Below, piece by piece: positions 29,501-44,500 of a DNA stretch of 64,000 nt. Under the pieces are notes generated by a model. That model was not told the origin of the DNA and did not search any database. It worked only from the letters and a program-made list of their open reading frames with translations. The translations under genes and the position numbers were made by a program. Positions within the stretch are counted from its first letter, which is position 1. Each line of letters starts with the position of its first letter. The DNA lies in NCBI GenBank assembly GCA_028281495.1, contig JANQJU010000082.1, forward strand, positions 62,001 to 126,000, given 5' to 3'. The stretch is from SAR324 cluster bacterium. GTDB lineage: Bacteria > SAR324 > NAC60-12.

Positions 29501-32500
29501 ATTCACGATCACCCCGGCACAAGCCGAATTGGGCAATCAACGCATTGCCCGGATGCACCTGGAAGCGCAGGCAGAGATTTTTCATCGAGACAGTTCGGTT
29601 GATGCCTTCCCCGGCTTGTTTGATGTGGTGGTGGGAATCGAGGTGAGCTGCCATATCGAGAACAAGCAAGGGTTGTTTCACAACATCACCTCGGCTTTGC
29701 AACCGGGAGGGCGGGTCCTGCTGATGGACTTCATTGCTAATTTGCAAGGCTCGATTGTGGATCCCAATGTATCGGTGTACATCCCCACGCGGCCGGGATG
29801 GGTCGATCTGTTGGCGGAGCACTCGTTGTTGATTGAGGAAATCATCGACGTGTCTCCCCAAATTGCCAACGGATTGTACGATCCGGAGTGCGAACAGAAT
29901 ACCCAAGACCTCCCCGAAGTGCTTCGTGCCTCGTGGAAGAATTGGACCAACAACGCCGTGGCCATGGAAAAGGGATGGGTCAGTTATTGTTTGTTCAAAC
30001 TGAGCAACGGCCAACATCTGAGTGTGGAGGCGATTCGGCAGAACAACCATGAAAAGATATCAACGCCCACGCCCTATCCTCAAGCCTTGGCTGCGATGCT
30101 GAAACAAGGCTCGATTCCGTATCCGCTTTCCTCTCAAGCCGATCCAGCCGTCCTCCCGGTGGATGTTGATCAACTTCTATCCGAATCGGCCGCGTCCCAA
30201 GTCGACCCAGCAAGTTCCCCCACCGAAACCATACCGCCGCCGTCGAAGCAGAGTGCCCCAGAAACAGTGCGGATTCCGACAAAAGGACACGCGAGTATCA
30301 AGGAGCATCTGATCACAACGTTTGTCGATACGTTGGGATTTCAGTTCGAAGAACTCCGTGCGGTTGAGACGTTTCAGGAGTTGGGACTCACGTCACTCAA
30401 TGCGGTGGAATTGTTGGAAGCCATCAATCTCACATTCCAACTCCATTTGCCGACCAGTTTGATTTTCGAGTTCAACACCTTCGATGCCTTGGCGCAGTAC
30501 ATTGAACAATCAGAACAAGCGAAAACGCCATCAAGAGAAACCATACCGGTTGCAAGGGTTGAAGCACCAGTTGCAAAGATTGAGGCACCGAAACCGATCC
30601 ATTCGCCGGCAATAGGCAAACCGACGCGTGCTCCGCAATCAGTACCAAGCCCGAGTTTGCTTGCTTCTCAAGATCGCATGACGTACCGGGACACCACGAC
30701 GAACCAAAATGGAATGACGGGCCAAGATGATATTGCAATCATCGGCATCGCGTGTCGTTGTGCAGGAGCCAACAACAAAGAAGAATTTTGGGAGGTGGTC
30801 AGCCAGGGGAAAGATTGCATTCAGGAAATTGGACATCCGGCTTGGCTGGATTTTTATCAACAGAATTCGCCGCAACCGATTCCGCTTCAGTACGGAGCCA
30901 TGTCGGATTTGGAGTATTTCGACCCATTGTTTTTTCGGATTTCGCCCCACGAAGCGGAACTGATGGATATCCCGCAGCGGTTGTTGTTGGAAGAATGTTA
31001 CAAGGCGCTCGAAGATGCCGGGTATGCGCCCACGGCCTTGGGAGATGACAAAGTGGGAACCTTCATCGGAGTGGCCGGAGGGGGACATATGCCGTTTTCC
31101 GAGGAGTTTTCGCATTTTTCAATGCTAGGTTCGGACATCAGCATATCGGCTTCACGGATCGCATACTTTTTGAATCTGAAAGGACCTGCCTTGGCAGTCA
31201 ACACGGCTTGTTCCTCCTCGCTGGTTTCCACGGATTTGGGATGCCAAGCGTTGAAGACGGGAGAAGTCGATCTGGCCATTGCTGGCGGGGTGACTGTGTG
31301 GAATCATCCGGCTCCCATCATTGCGATGAACAATGCAGGAATGCTGTCTCCAACAGGAATCTGTCGTCCGTTTGACAACCAAGCGAATGGGATCGTGTTG
31401 GGCGATGGCGTGGGGATTGTGATCTTGAAACGATTGCAGGATGCGGAACGGGATCGGGATTCCATTTATGGGATCATCCGAGGCAGCGGAACCAACCAAG
31501 ACGGACAAACATCGGGAATCACCGTTCCAAGTTTTCTGGCTCAGAGCCAACTGCAAACCAAGGTGTATCGTCAAACCCAAATCGATGTGGAAGCGATTCA
31601 GTATATCGAAGCCCACGGAACCGCTACGAAGCTGGGAGACCCGGTTGAAATCCATGCCCTCAGCAACAGCTTTCAACAATTCACTAACAAAAAACAGTTT
31701 TGTGCCATCGGTTCGGTCAAAGCGAACGTTGGTCACACCGCAGCAGCGGCTGGCGTGCTGGGGCTGATCAAAGTGTTATTGAGTTTTAAACATCAACAGA
31801 TCCCCCCCTCTCTGCATTTTGCTCAAGAAAACGAACACATTGATTTTGAGCACAGCCCAGTTTACGTCAACACCGCTTTACGGCCTTGGCCAACGAATGC
31901 GCAAGGTTCCCGCATGGCGGCCATCAGTTCTTTCGGGTACAGCGGTACCAATGCGCACATGGTGTTGGAAGAGCATCACGAAACGGCTCAACGGAACCAC
32001 CATTATGCACCCACTCCCCCCAGGATCGAAGAGACCGTAGCCTCCTTGATCGTGTTGTCGGCAAAAAAGGAAGCCCAGCTTCGCCAAAGTGTGCTCAATC
32101 TGCATCAATTCTTGTTGGCCCATCCAGAAATTCCCCTCACCGATCTCGCGTATACTCTTCAGGTGGGACGCGACGCGATGGACGTGCGAGTGGCATTTAT
32201 CGTCCGGGACGTTCCAGATTTGATGGAAAAGTTGAAAGCGTATGGAAATGGCACAGCAGAAATCAGCCAATGCTGGCAAGGTCAAGTTCAGAGCAATCGA
32301 GAAACACGAACGCTGTTTGAAGCCGACGACGATTGGGATGAAATCATTCAACACTGGATTGCCAAACGCCGATTCCGCAAAATTGCCGCGCTTTGGACCC
32401 AAGGGCTGACGATTGATTGGACTCTGTTTTATGGAAGCCATCCTCCCTCTCGTAGGAACTTACCCCCGTATCCGTTTGCTCAAGATCGGTATCGGATTCC

Positions 32501-35500
32501 AGAAGGCCGGAAATCCACATCGGGTGCATTGCATACAGGGTTGCACCCGTTGGTGCATCGCAATACGTCGGACTTCAGCGTGCAACGCTATGCTTCGACA
32601 TTCACTGGAAAGGAATTTTTCTTAGCGGACCATGTTGTACAAATTGCTGGTCAACCGGGGCAGAAGGTCCTACCAGGGGTGGCTTATTTGGAAATGGTCC
32701 GTGCGGCGGTTGCAAACGCGATGGGAGCCGCTTCTCCCAACACCTCTCAGAACGATCTTCTCGAATTTCAGTTTAAGGATTTTCTGTGGATTCGTCCCCT
32801 CATCGTGGACCAACAGCCCCAAACCATTCACGTCCGGTTGTGGGTGGATGCTCCACCGACGACGGAAACCCATTGGGGATCCGAAGCAAATCTACAAATG
32901 GTCGGGAATCATAGCGCGGGAGTGGTTCATGCTGAAATCTATTCCGAACCCACTCATGCAGACTCTGAGGTCGTCTTGCACGGTCAAGGGGTGGTGATCT
33001 GGGGAACTCCGCTGGAAGCTCCGGCAACGGTTGATTTGAATCAGTTGCAGCAGCAGATCCGGCAAGAATCGTGGCATCCCGAGCAGTGTTATGAACGATT
33101 TCGCAACATGGGGATCCATTACGGTCCGGGGCATCAAGGGTTGCAAGAACTCTATGTAGAAGGCCAAGACGTGCTCGCCAAGGTGGTTCTGCCTGCCTCA
33201 GTGCAGGCCACCGAGGATCAGTTTTTCCTGCATCCCAGTCTGATGGATTCGGCATTGCAGGCTTCCATTGGATTCCACATGGGGACGGCTCCGTCCTGGT
33301 CGCAAGATCCCACCTTACCGTTTGCCTTGGAGCAGATGGAAATCTGGCACCCATGTCCGGCCGTGATGTGGGTGTGGATGCGTTCTTCCCAAGGAAGTGC
33401 CACAAGCTCGGAGCAAAAATTGGATGTGGACCTGTGTGATGAACAGGGGGTGGTTTGTGTCCGCATGAAAGGGTTTTCCACACGGGTTTCCAAATCGCCG
33501 TATGAATTAACGATGATGCAGCCGGAGTGGACAGCCATTCCTACCGCGTCTTCTCTCTCACCATTGCCCTCCGCTTTGTTTCCTAAGGAAACGGCGTCTC
33601 TTGTCATCGTGGGTGGATCGGAGGCGCACCAACAAGCCATCCAAACGGTTTATAAACAAGCGCGTGTTTGGGAGGTACCCTTCCAGACGGTTCCCGAGGC
33701 GTGGGTTAACAGCCTCAGGACCTTGGGAACAATGGATCATCTGGTGTGGATAGCTCCGGAGGATTCCACATCGGTCTCTTATGCTGACGAAACAATGATT
33801 GACGAGCAGCATCACGGCGTTTTGCAGGTATTCCGCATTCTGAAAGCGTTGCTGGTGTTGGGGTATGGGGAGCGGGATTTTGGCTGGACCTTGGTCACAC
33901 GAAACACTTGTGCTGTTGTTCCCGAAGACCCCATGAATGCAACACATGCCAGCATTCATGGCTTGGTGGGATCACTGGCAAAGGAATATCCCCATTGGAA
34001 GATTCGTTTGCTCGACATGCCAGCAGATTCCACATCAGAAAGAGCCTCTTCGGCCAGTGCTGCTTCCATAGGGGGCTGGCCGATTCGGGGAATGTTTGAG
34101 CAACCCTGGGAAGTCAATGGCGATGCCATTGCTTACCGGGGGCACGCCGGAGGGGGACAGTGGTTTCAGCAGTCGCTGCGTCCGGTTCAAGCGGTTTCGG
34201 GGAACCGTTCGTTGTACCGCCAGAAAGGGGTTTACGTGGTGCTTGGCGGTGCAGGCGGCCTGGGAGAGGCGTGGAGCCAATACATGATCGAACACTACCA
34301 AGCGCAGATTGTGTGGATCGGTCGACGGAAAAAAGAGGACGTGTCCTCCATATGGGAGACGGGAGCGCAGAGGGCCAATCCATATTACATCCAAGCCGAC
34401 GCCACACAACTCCAGGAGTTGCAAGCGGCCTGTGCTGAAATCCGTCAACGCTTTGGAACGGTACATGGGCTGGTCCATTCCGCCATTGTGTTGGCCGATA
34501 AAAGTCTAGCCAATATGGAAGAAGACCGATTTCAAGCGGCACTCCGAGCGAAAGTCGATACCAGTGTTCGTCTCGCTCAGGCGTTTCAAGAGACCGACTC
34601 CTTGGACTTTGTTTTATTTTTCTCGTCCATCCAAGCCTTCCTCAAGCTGCCAGGGCAAAGCAACTATGCAGCCGGTTCCACCTTTCAAGATGCCTTGGCT
34701 CGTCAATGGGCTCAACAGGCTTCCCTTGAGCGTCATCCACCGATGATCAAAGTGATGAATTGGGGCTATTGGGGAAGTATCGGTGTCGTGGCGAAATCCT
34801 TTTATCAGGATCGTATGAACCGGTTGGGGATCGGTTCGATTGAACCCCAGGAAGGCATGCAAGCTTTGGAGACGCTGCTGCAATCGCCTTTGCATCAAAT
34901 GACTTTGGTCAAAACCCGCTCCGGGCAGGATTGGAAAACACTCCTGTTGTCCCAAACTGAGGATGAGACTGAAGGCCGAACCGAGGACGTAACTGAGAGC
35001 CGAACCCAGGGGAAAACTGAGAGCCGAACCCAGGGCGAGACCGAACAGGAATCTAGCCTTGAAGCATCCACAGGAGTCGCAACCAAAGTCACGAGCAACG
35101 CATCGGTTGTTCCAGAATATGAAACCGCTCCGATACAAAGAGGGACAGAATCCGCGTCTGAAATGTCATCCAAAATGTCTCCCGAAATGTTGCGGGAGAA
35201 AAGTACGGCTTTTATCAAGCGGTTGGTGGCTTCCAGTCTTCGGATGCCAAGTCATGAGATCGATGCGTCCCAGCCTTTGGAAGCGTATGGCATGGACTCG
35301 ATCTTGGCGATTCAACTCACCAATGTGTTGTCCAAGTCGTTTGAGAATATTCGCAGTACCTTATTTTTCGAAGTTCAGACCATTGATGCACTGGTCGAGC
35401 ATTTGTTGAAAACGCAACCGGAAGCCTTGTTGAAGCAAGTCCAGCCAGCACACCCTCCTGCTGCTTCTAAATCGGTCACTCCTCCGTCCAAACAGCCCAT

Positions 35501-38500
35501 GCCTGCTGTGTCTGCGTCCACAGCGTCTGTTTCCAGTCCGACGCAAACGTCGGGGTATCCATTTTCATCCCGATTTGGCGGGGTATCCCGACCGACAGCA
35601 TTCCCTCCGCCCGAAGTCTCCTCACGGTCGGTAGCGTCACCGCCACTGGAAACGCCTGAAACGCGAGAGAGCCGAGAGCGCGATGTGGCAGTGATCGGAT
35701 TGAGTGGGCGTTACCCGCAAGCCCCGGATGTGAATGCATTTTGGGAACAATTGAAAACAGGCACCCATTGCATCACCGAAGTGCCACAAGATCGCTGGGA
35801 TTGGAGACCGTATTTTGACAAGAAGCGTGGGAAACCGGGGCATTTGTATTCCCAATGGGGGGGATTCATTGAGGATGTGGATAAGTTCGATCCGTTGTTT
35901 TTTCAAATCTCCCCTGGAGAAGCCGAGCGCATGGACCCTCAAGAGCGGCTGTTTCTAGAAACTGCGTATGCGAGTATCGAAGATGCGGGATACACCCCCG
36001 ATTCCTTGTCTGAAAACCAGAAGGTCGGAGTGTTTGTTGGGGTGATGAATGGGGCGTATGTGCGTCGACCCAAGCATTGGTCCATTGCGAATCGGGTTTC
36101 CTATGTCTTGAATTTTCAAGGGCCGAGTTTGGCTGTGGATACCGCGTGTTCTTCTTCATTAACGGCCATCCATCTGGCGCTAGAAAGCCTCTATGCCGGA
36201 ACGAGCGATTGTGTGGTGGCTGGTGGGGTGAATCTGATTCTGAATCCGGAACATTATATCGGATTGAGTGAAATGATGATGCTGTCCGACTCCAGCGAAT
36301 GCAAAGCGTTTGGCGATCATGCCGATGGATTTGTAGATGGAGAAGGGGTGGGGGCGGTCGTGCTGAAACCGCTGTCACAGGCCATAGTCGATGGGGATCA
36401 TATTTATGGCATTCTCAAAGGCAGCTTGGTGAACGCCAGTGGCCGTACTCATGGGTACACCGTGCCCAATCCCAACACGCAGGCCCAATTGATTGCGCAG
36501 ACCCTAAAACAAGCAGGCGTCCATGCTCGTACGGTGAGTTATGTGGAAGCGCATGGGACAGGCACCGTATTGGGAGATCCCATCGAAATTTCCGGGCTGA
36601 CCCAGGCATTTGGGAAGGATTCGCCCGACACCGGATATTGTGCTATTGGATCGGTCAAATCCAATATCGGTCATTGTGAAAGTGCAGCGGGGATTGCGGG
36701 GTTGACGAAGGTTTTGCTGCAATTGAAGCATGAGCAATTGGTCCCTTCGCTCCATTCCAAAAAATTGAATCCCAACATCGATTTCCAAGAAACTCCATTT
36801 GTGGTGCAGCATCGTACCGAGCCGTGGCAGCGTCCTCAGGTGACGTTGGCAGGAAAAAACAAAGAATACCCTCGGATTGCAGGCCTTTCTTCCTTTGGAG
36901 CCGGAGGGGCGAACGCCCATGTGGTGGTTTCCGAATACGTCGCTTCCCCTCTGGCCAATACCGGAACTGAGGCTCCTTCGGAATACCTCATTGTGCTGTC
37001 GGCCAAAAATGAGGACCGGTTGAAAGTGGTGGTCGAACGCCTGCATCAATTTCTGCTGCCACGTCCTTCGATTGCTTTGCGCGATTTGGCGTTCACGCTC
37101 CAAGTGGGGCGAGAAGCCTGGGAAGAACGGGTGGCCTTCCTAGTCCACTCTTGGCAAGAACTCACCGAAAAACTGGGACATTATTTAGCAGGCCGTGACG
37201 ATATCGATGAATGTTATCGAGGTCGGGTCAAGCGGAGCGGAGACGCCTTGAGCGTGTTCACTGCCGATGAAGACATGGCCCATGCGATGGAAGCGTGGGT
37301 GGCCAAACGCAAATATTCCAAAATTCTGGATCTCTGGGCCAAAGGCTTGGCTTTCGATTGGAACCGTTTGTATTCGGGAGCGCTCCCGTCTCGTATCAGT
37401 CTACCCACCTATCCGTTTGCCAGAGAAACTTACTGGGCACCGGAATGGGAAACCACGCCATCTCCATCTCCACCTCCATCTCCATCTCCACCTCCGTCCT
37501 TGCCAGAACCCCAAGTTCCCACCTGGATGTTCGTACCCGTTTGGGATGCCATCCCTATAACTGCTTCAGACATGTCAGCCTCGGATGTGTCAGCTTCGAA
37601 GATGTCAATCCCGGATGTGCCAGTAACGAACGATACCGATCAGTCGTTGCGTTCATCAAGTTCCAGCCTCCAGATGATGGTGGTGGGAGGCACTCCGCAT
37701 CAACACGATAGGCTCCGAACCCAGCATCCGCACGCGGAGTTTTTGGAAGTGCCGCTGAATGCCTCGGTGGCCGAATGGACCCGAATTCTGGATCGCAAGA
37801 CCTCAATCGATCATCTGGTTTGGATTGCTCCTGAGGCACCGCAAGTCGCTTGGGGGGACGAACGGATCATTCAGGAACAGGAACACGGGGTGGTTCAGGC
37901 TTTCCGATGGATCCGCACATTGCTTTCCTTGGGATATGGATCGAAGGCATTGCACTGTACCCTGATCACAACACACACCCTCGCCGTGACCGCAGATGAT
38001 GCCAGCAACCCCATTCATGCCGGGATTTCAGGACTCACCGGAAGTTTGGCAAAAGAATACCTTCGGTGGAAGGTCCTGCATTTCGATCTGGAAGCGGGGA
38101 GTGACTGGCCAGTTCAGGAGATGTTTGGATTTCCGTTCGAGTCACGGGGAGACACCTATGCTTATCGCAACGGAGAATGGTTCACTTCCCGTTTGATCCC
38201 CAGCCAGCGCCTTTCGCAGGAACCGCCTCTGTATCGACAAGGTGGGGTGTATGTGGTGATCGGCGGAGCGGGAGGCATTGGTCAGGTCTGGAGTCAATTC
38301 ATGGTCGAACGCTACCAAGCGCGGATCATTTGGATTGGGCGACGGGCACTGGATGCTAAGATTCAAGCTGCCATAGATCGTTTGGCTCAATTCGGTCCGG
38401 CACCCACCTACCTAGCGGCAGATGCCAGCAACCGAGCAGCCCTCCAGCAGGCGTATGAGATGATCAAACAAAACCATCCTCAGATTCATGGGGTGGTTCA

Positions 38501-41500
38501 TTCGGCCATCGGTATTTTTGATCACAGCTTGGCAGACATGGAAGAAGAGCGCTTCCGCACGGTTTTGTCGGCCAAGGTCGATATTTCGGTGCAGGTGGCC
38601 CATGTGTTTCAGCACGAAGACCTGGAGTTGTGTCTCTTCTTTTCATCCATCGCTTCCGTTTTGCAAAGTGGAGGAATGAGCGGTTATTCAGCAGGGTGTA
38701 CGTTCAAAGATGCCTTGGCCCTGAAGCTTTCTCAGACGTGGAAGGGTTCTGTCAAAATCATGAATTGGGGTTATTGGGATGTAGGAGTGGGTGACACGAT
38801 TTCCGAAGCTTCGAAGATTCGGGTGGAACAGAGCGGGGTGGAACCATTCCAGCCTGAAGAAGGGATGGCTTTGTTGGAGGCACTCCTGGTCGGGCCGTAT
38901 CCTCAAGTGGTCACTCTGAAATCTCGTGAATCGCGACTGATCGAATCGGTGCATCCGGAAGAGGGAATGTTTCGAGTTTCTGAGACGGTTCCCTCCTGCA
39001 TGGAATCGATACAAACCCATTTGGCAGCACAACCCCCCCGCTCCGACGCCACCCCTGCCGTGGGCATTCTCCGAGATGTTGAAACCGAGAAAGCGTTGCT
39101 GGAGTTGCTCCTGGGGTATTTACAACCATTGCTTGGATTCCCAGATTCTGGCTCGGCAACCCCGGATGGGGCAGGAACGACGCTGCTCCCTCTGTATGAT
39201 CTGTGGTTGGCCGAATGCAAAAGTCAGTTGAGACAACACGATCTGATTCGTTGGGAGGATGGACGCGATGTGCTAGTCCGACCTCCTGTGACGCTAGACA
39301 CGTTATGGAACCAGTGGAACCGCATCAAGCCCCGTTGGGAGCAAGACCAACAAGCGGCGGTGGTGCTCCTGGAAGCCTGTTTGCAAGCCCTACCAGAAAT
39401 TCTGACGGGGACCAAACGTGCCACGGATGTGTTGTTCCCGCAGTCGTCGATGCGATTGGTGGAAGGCATCTACAAACACAATCCGGTGGCAGATCATTTC
39501 AATGAAGTGTTGGGGGATGCCTTAGTGGCAGCCATCCAAGCTCGGTTGGAACAAGACCCCACCGCTCGAATACGACTTCTGGAAATCGGAGCGGGTACTG
39601 GGGGCACTACCGCCCGAATTCTGCCCAAGCTGAGTCCATTTGCGTCCCATATTGAAGAATACTGTTACACGGATCTTTCCAAGGCGTTTCTATTTCATGC
39701 CGAAGAAAACTATGTCCCTCAGCATCCTTATGTCCGGCCCCGGATCTTTGACATCTCGAAACCAGTGGCCGAGCAAGAGATTGCCTTGGGTACCTACGAC
39801 ATTGTGATTGCTGCAAACGTGTTGCATGCCACACAAAATGTGCGTCGCACCTTGCGCAACACCAAAGCAGTACTACGCCAACACGGATTGCTGTTGTTGA
39901 ATGAATTGAGCGACAAATCCCTCTTTGCCCACCTCACGTTTGGCTTACTCGATGGTTGGTGGCTCAGTGAAGATCTGGGATTGCGGATCACTGGCTCGCC
40001 TGGATTGTACCCTGAAACCTGGAAATCCTTGCTCGAAACAGAAGGTTTGGGTGCGGTTCAGTTCCCTGCCCAAACCTCTCATCATCTAGGGCAACAGATC
40101 GTGGTTGCCGAAAGTGATGGCATCCTCCGGCAACGACATACCGAAGGTGCACCTCCGTTCTCCCTCGGTCAAACCGCTCAATCCACAACAAGTTCGACCA
40201 AAAATCGCGTGGCCAATCCCCGAACCAATCCAGTCGTCCAACCCACGGGAACTCCAACCGAACAAACGGTGGGAACTCCAACCGAACGATCAATGGGAAT
40301 GCCAAGCATGACATCTGACTCGGCAACGCCCAACCTTGTTGCCAAACAATCAGGGGAGACCTTGTCGGGGAACTTGCGGGAAAAAAGCACCGAATATTTC
40401 AAGGAAGTGGTCGGGACCGTACTCCGCATGGAAAGCCACCAGATCGATTCGGCGGAACCTTTGGAAAGTTACGGGATCGATTCCATCTTGATCGTGCAGA
40501 TCACCGACCGATTGAGTGAGGTTTTTGAAGAAGTCAGCAGCACCTTGTTTTTTGAAGTTCAAACGATTGATGGGTTGGTGGACCATTTCTTCAAACACCA
40601 TCATGCAGCATTGGCTCAACTTCTGGAAACTCAGTGGGCGTCGCCTCTCAATCACCGCGAACCAGAAGATCACCGCGAACCAGAAGATCACCGGGAGTCA
40701 GAAGATCGTCATGTTCCAGAAGATCGTCATGTTCCAGAGAATTACCGTGCCTCAGAAGATGGCCATGCTCCAGAAGAGGGTCATGTGTACCAAAAAGCAG
40801 GTTCGGTGATTGCGGTGCCAACCGAACAACCCCCGGACGTATCGGTCACTCAGAGCGCCTACGATACTCCCATCGCCGTCGTGGGACTCAGTGGCCGTTA
40901 TCCGGGGGCCAACAATCTGGACGCTTTTTGGGAATTTTTAAAGGACGGGGGAAATTGCATCACCGAGATTCCCTCGGAACGGTGGTCGCAAGAAGGGTTT
41001 TATCATCCGGATCCTCAAGAAGCGGTGGAACAGGGAAAAAGCTATTGCAAGTGGGGTGGGTTTCTTGAAGGCGCTACGGATTTTGATCCGATGTTTTTCA
41101 ATATTTCTGTGCGGGATGCCATGAATATGGATCCTCAAGAACGGCTTTTTCTCCAAGCGTCTTGGGAAGCGTTGGAAGATGCAGGATATACGCGAGAACG
41201 GTTGGCAACGGTACATGATCGACGGGTGGGGGTGTTTGTTGGCATCACCAGAAACGATTTCAATTTATACGGCCCGGATTTATGGCGACGGGGAGAATCG
41301 GCACGACCCCATACCTCGTTCAGTTCTGCGGCGAATCGGGTTTCGTATTTCTTGAATTTGCAAGGTCCCAGCATGCCGATTGACACCATGTGTTCTTCGT
41401 CGCTCACTGCCATTCATGAAGCGTGTGAACACCTCCGCCGTCAAGAATGTGGTTTGGCGATTGTGGGGGGCGTGAATTTGTATCTGCATCCGTCCAGCTA

Positions 41501-44500
41501 CATTGCTTTAAGCGATTATGGGATGTTGTCCAAAGATGGCGTGTGTCGCAGTTTTGGCAAAGGTGGCAATGGTTTTGTGCCGGGAGAAGGGGTGGGAGTC
41601 GTGATCCTGGAACCATTGTCTCAGGCAATCCAAAACGGAGACACGATTCATGCAGTGATCCGGGGCACGAGTGTGAATCATGGGGGCAAAACCAACGGCT
41701 ACATGGTTCCCAATCCGATTGCCCAAAAAGATCTGATTCGTCAAGCCTTGGAAAAAGCCCAGGTGCCTGCCCGGGCGGTGAGCTATGTGGAAGCTCACGG
41801 AACGGGAACGGAATTGGGAGATCCCATTGAAGTGAAGGGGTTGACCTTGGCATTTCAACACGAGACCTCGGACCTCGGATATTGTGCGTTGGGGTCGGTC
41901 AAGTCCAATTTGGGGCATCTGGAAGCAGCGGCCGGGATTGCGGGACTTACCAAGATCCTCTTGCAAATGCGACACGGCACCCTTGTTCCGACTTTGCATG
42001 CTCAGGAATTGAATCCTCGGATCGATTTCAAGAAATCTCCATTTGTGGTTCAGCAACAGGCGTCGGCATGGGAGCGTCCTGTGCTGGAAGTCGATGGGGT
42101 GTCGAAAGAATATCCTCGAATTGCCGGAATCTCTTCCTTTGGGGCAGGAGGATCCAATGCCCATGTGGTGATTGAAGAATATGTGAAACCCGTGGAACGC
42201 CCAACTTCCGAAGAGGGTTCCACTGAAGACGGCCGCTACCTCATTGTGCTCTCTGCCAAGAATGCGCAACGCCTGAAAGCCTATGCTCAAAAATTCGTGG
42301 TGTTTCTCCAGAAAGCGATTGCTGAAGGACCGACCCCCCGTTTGGTGGATCTCGCATATACGCTCCAAACCGGACGGGAGGCGATGGAAGAACGGATGGG
42401 GCTGTGGGTCCACTCCTTGGAGGAACTCCTGGAAAAACTGCGCCGTTTTGTAAAAGGCGATTCTTCGATATCCGATCTGTATCGTGGTCAGGCACGACGC
42501 CGAAAATCTTCGACGGCGTCCATCTCTCACGCTACAGAACCGACGCCACGAGCACTTCTACAACGATGGGTCCAAGGCGAGACGGTGGATTGGGATGCCA
42601 CTTATGGTCATCCCAAGCCTGCCCGAATCAGCCTGCCCACCTACCCTTTCATCCACGAATCGTATTGGCCGCCGGTGCAACCGGAACCTGTCGATGCGCC
42701 TCGCTCCATGCCTAGCACTTTGGCACATACGAACGATTTGCCCAATGAAGGGCTGATGTCTGAAACGGGGACACCTGAAGCATTGATGTTCCAACCCGTT
42801 TGGAAAGCATCGACTTCTTCAAATCAAGCACCCGTTCCTGCAAATCAAGCACCCGTTCCTGCAAATCGAACGCCCGCAGCCGAGGATCCAAAATGGAGTT
42901 CTCATTGGGTGATTTTACTGGAACCCACAGAGGCGCATTCTGAAACGATTGAAGCGTTTTGTTCCGCGTCAACCGATGCTTCAGCCAAGGGGGTGCACTG
43001 GATTCGGATGCACGCTCAAGGCATCACGCTGGCCGAACGCTATGAAGACATCGCCATTCAGGTATTCGAACACCTTCAGGTAGTGTTGGAATCGCGATGG
43101 GAGGGGCATAGCTTGGTTCAGATCTTGGTGCCTTCCCAAGGAGAAGACCGAGTGTTTGGGGGACTGGCTGGATTGTTGGTGACGGCGCATCTGGAACATC
43201 CGGAATTGTGGGGACAAATCGTGGAATACGACCCTGGAGAATCGGGGGAGGCCTTGCTCCAGAAAATCCGCGAAAACGGTTGTTATCCTGAAGACACGCG
43301 CATCCGATATCACCAGGGACAGCGTGTAATATTGAGCTGGGACGAGACCCCACCTCAGGAAGCCCCCCCCATTCCGTGGAGAACCCGAGGGGTTTATTTG
43401 ATCACTGGCGGTGCCGGGGGGCTGGGCTACTTGTTTGCCACGGCCATTGCGCAAGCCACAGAGCAGGTAAGATTGATCCTGACAGGACGATCCCCGGTAA
43501 ATGACACAATCCAAAAACGGCTTTCCAACATCGAATCGCTGGGCGCACAGGTGGTCTACCGGCAAGTCGATGTGAGTGAGGCCACTGCTGTGAACACCTT
43601 GATAGCCCAAATTCAAGAGGAATTTGGATCATTGAATGGCGTGCTGCATAGCGCCGGAGTGCTTCGAGATCGGTTCCTGCTTCAAAAAACGCGAGCCGAG
43701 TTCCACGAGGTATTGGCCCCTAAGGTGGCCGGGACTTTCCATTTGGATCAATCTACCCGCTCGCTCGATCTGGATTTTCTCGTGCTCTTTTCTTCGGGAG
43801 CAGCGGTACTGGGCAATTCGGGACAAGCCGATTACGCCACGGCCAATGCCTTCATGGATGGTTATGCGGAACTCCGATCCTCTGGAAAATGGGTTTCCAT
43901 TAATTGGCCTCTCTGGAAACACGGTGGCATGGGAATCGATGCAGAAGCCCAGGAAATGCTGCGTAAGACGATGGGATTGACTGCTCTAGAAACGGCTCCG
44001 GGGGTGAGGGCGTTGATGCAAAGCCTCACCCTTTCCAGTTCCCAAGCGATGGTACTGGCCGGGGAGCCATCCAAGGTTCGAAGCCTCGTACGATCAGGCC
44101 GTCCCTCGGTGACAACGTCAACGGAAACCGCACGGTCTCCAGAGGTGGCACCTACGTTTTCGCCAAAGGTGAAATCTGCGTTTTCTCCAGAGGTGGCACC
44201 CGCGTTGTCGGCAGCAGGAGCGATTCAGACGAATCTGATTCAGGTGGTGAAGGACATTCTATTACTAGGAGAACAAGACGAACTGAATGAGGACATCACC
44301 TTTTGGGATTTGGGATTGGATTCCATTGGAGTGGTTCGTTTCATCCGAGAACTGTCTCAGAAATTGGGGATTCCTCTTCGGGAAACGCTCGTCTTTGATT
44401 ACCCAACGATTGGTGCTTTGGGAGAGTACATCGCCAAACAACAGACCCCGACCGAGGGGGCCTCCCGTCCAGCAAGGGAAGCCCCTCCGACTGCGAAACC

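Noticed and set aside
40653..40796. Tandem repeats considered as a CRISPR array
   Set aside because: The repeats abut with no unique spacers, keep the reading frame and encode peptide repeats.
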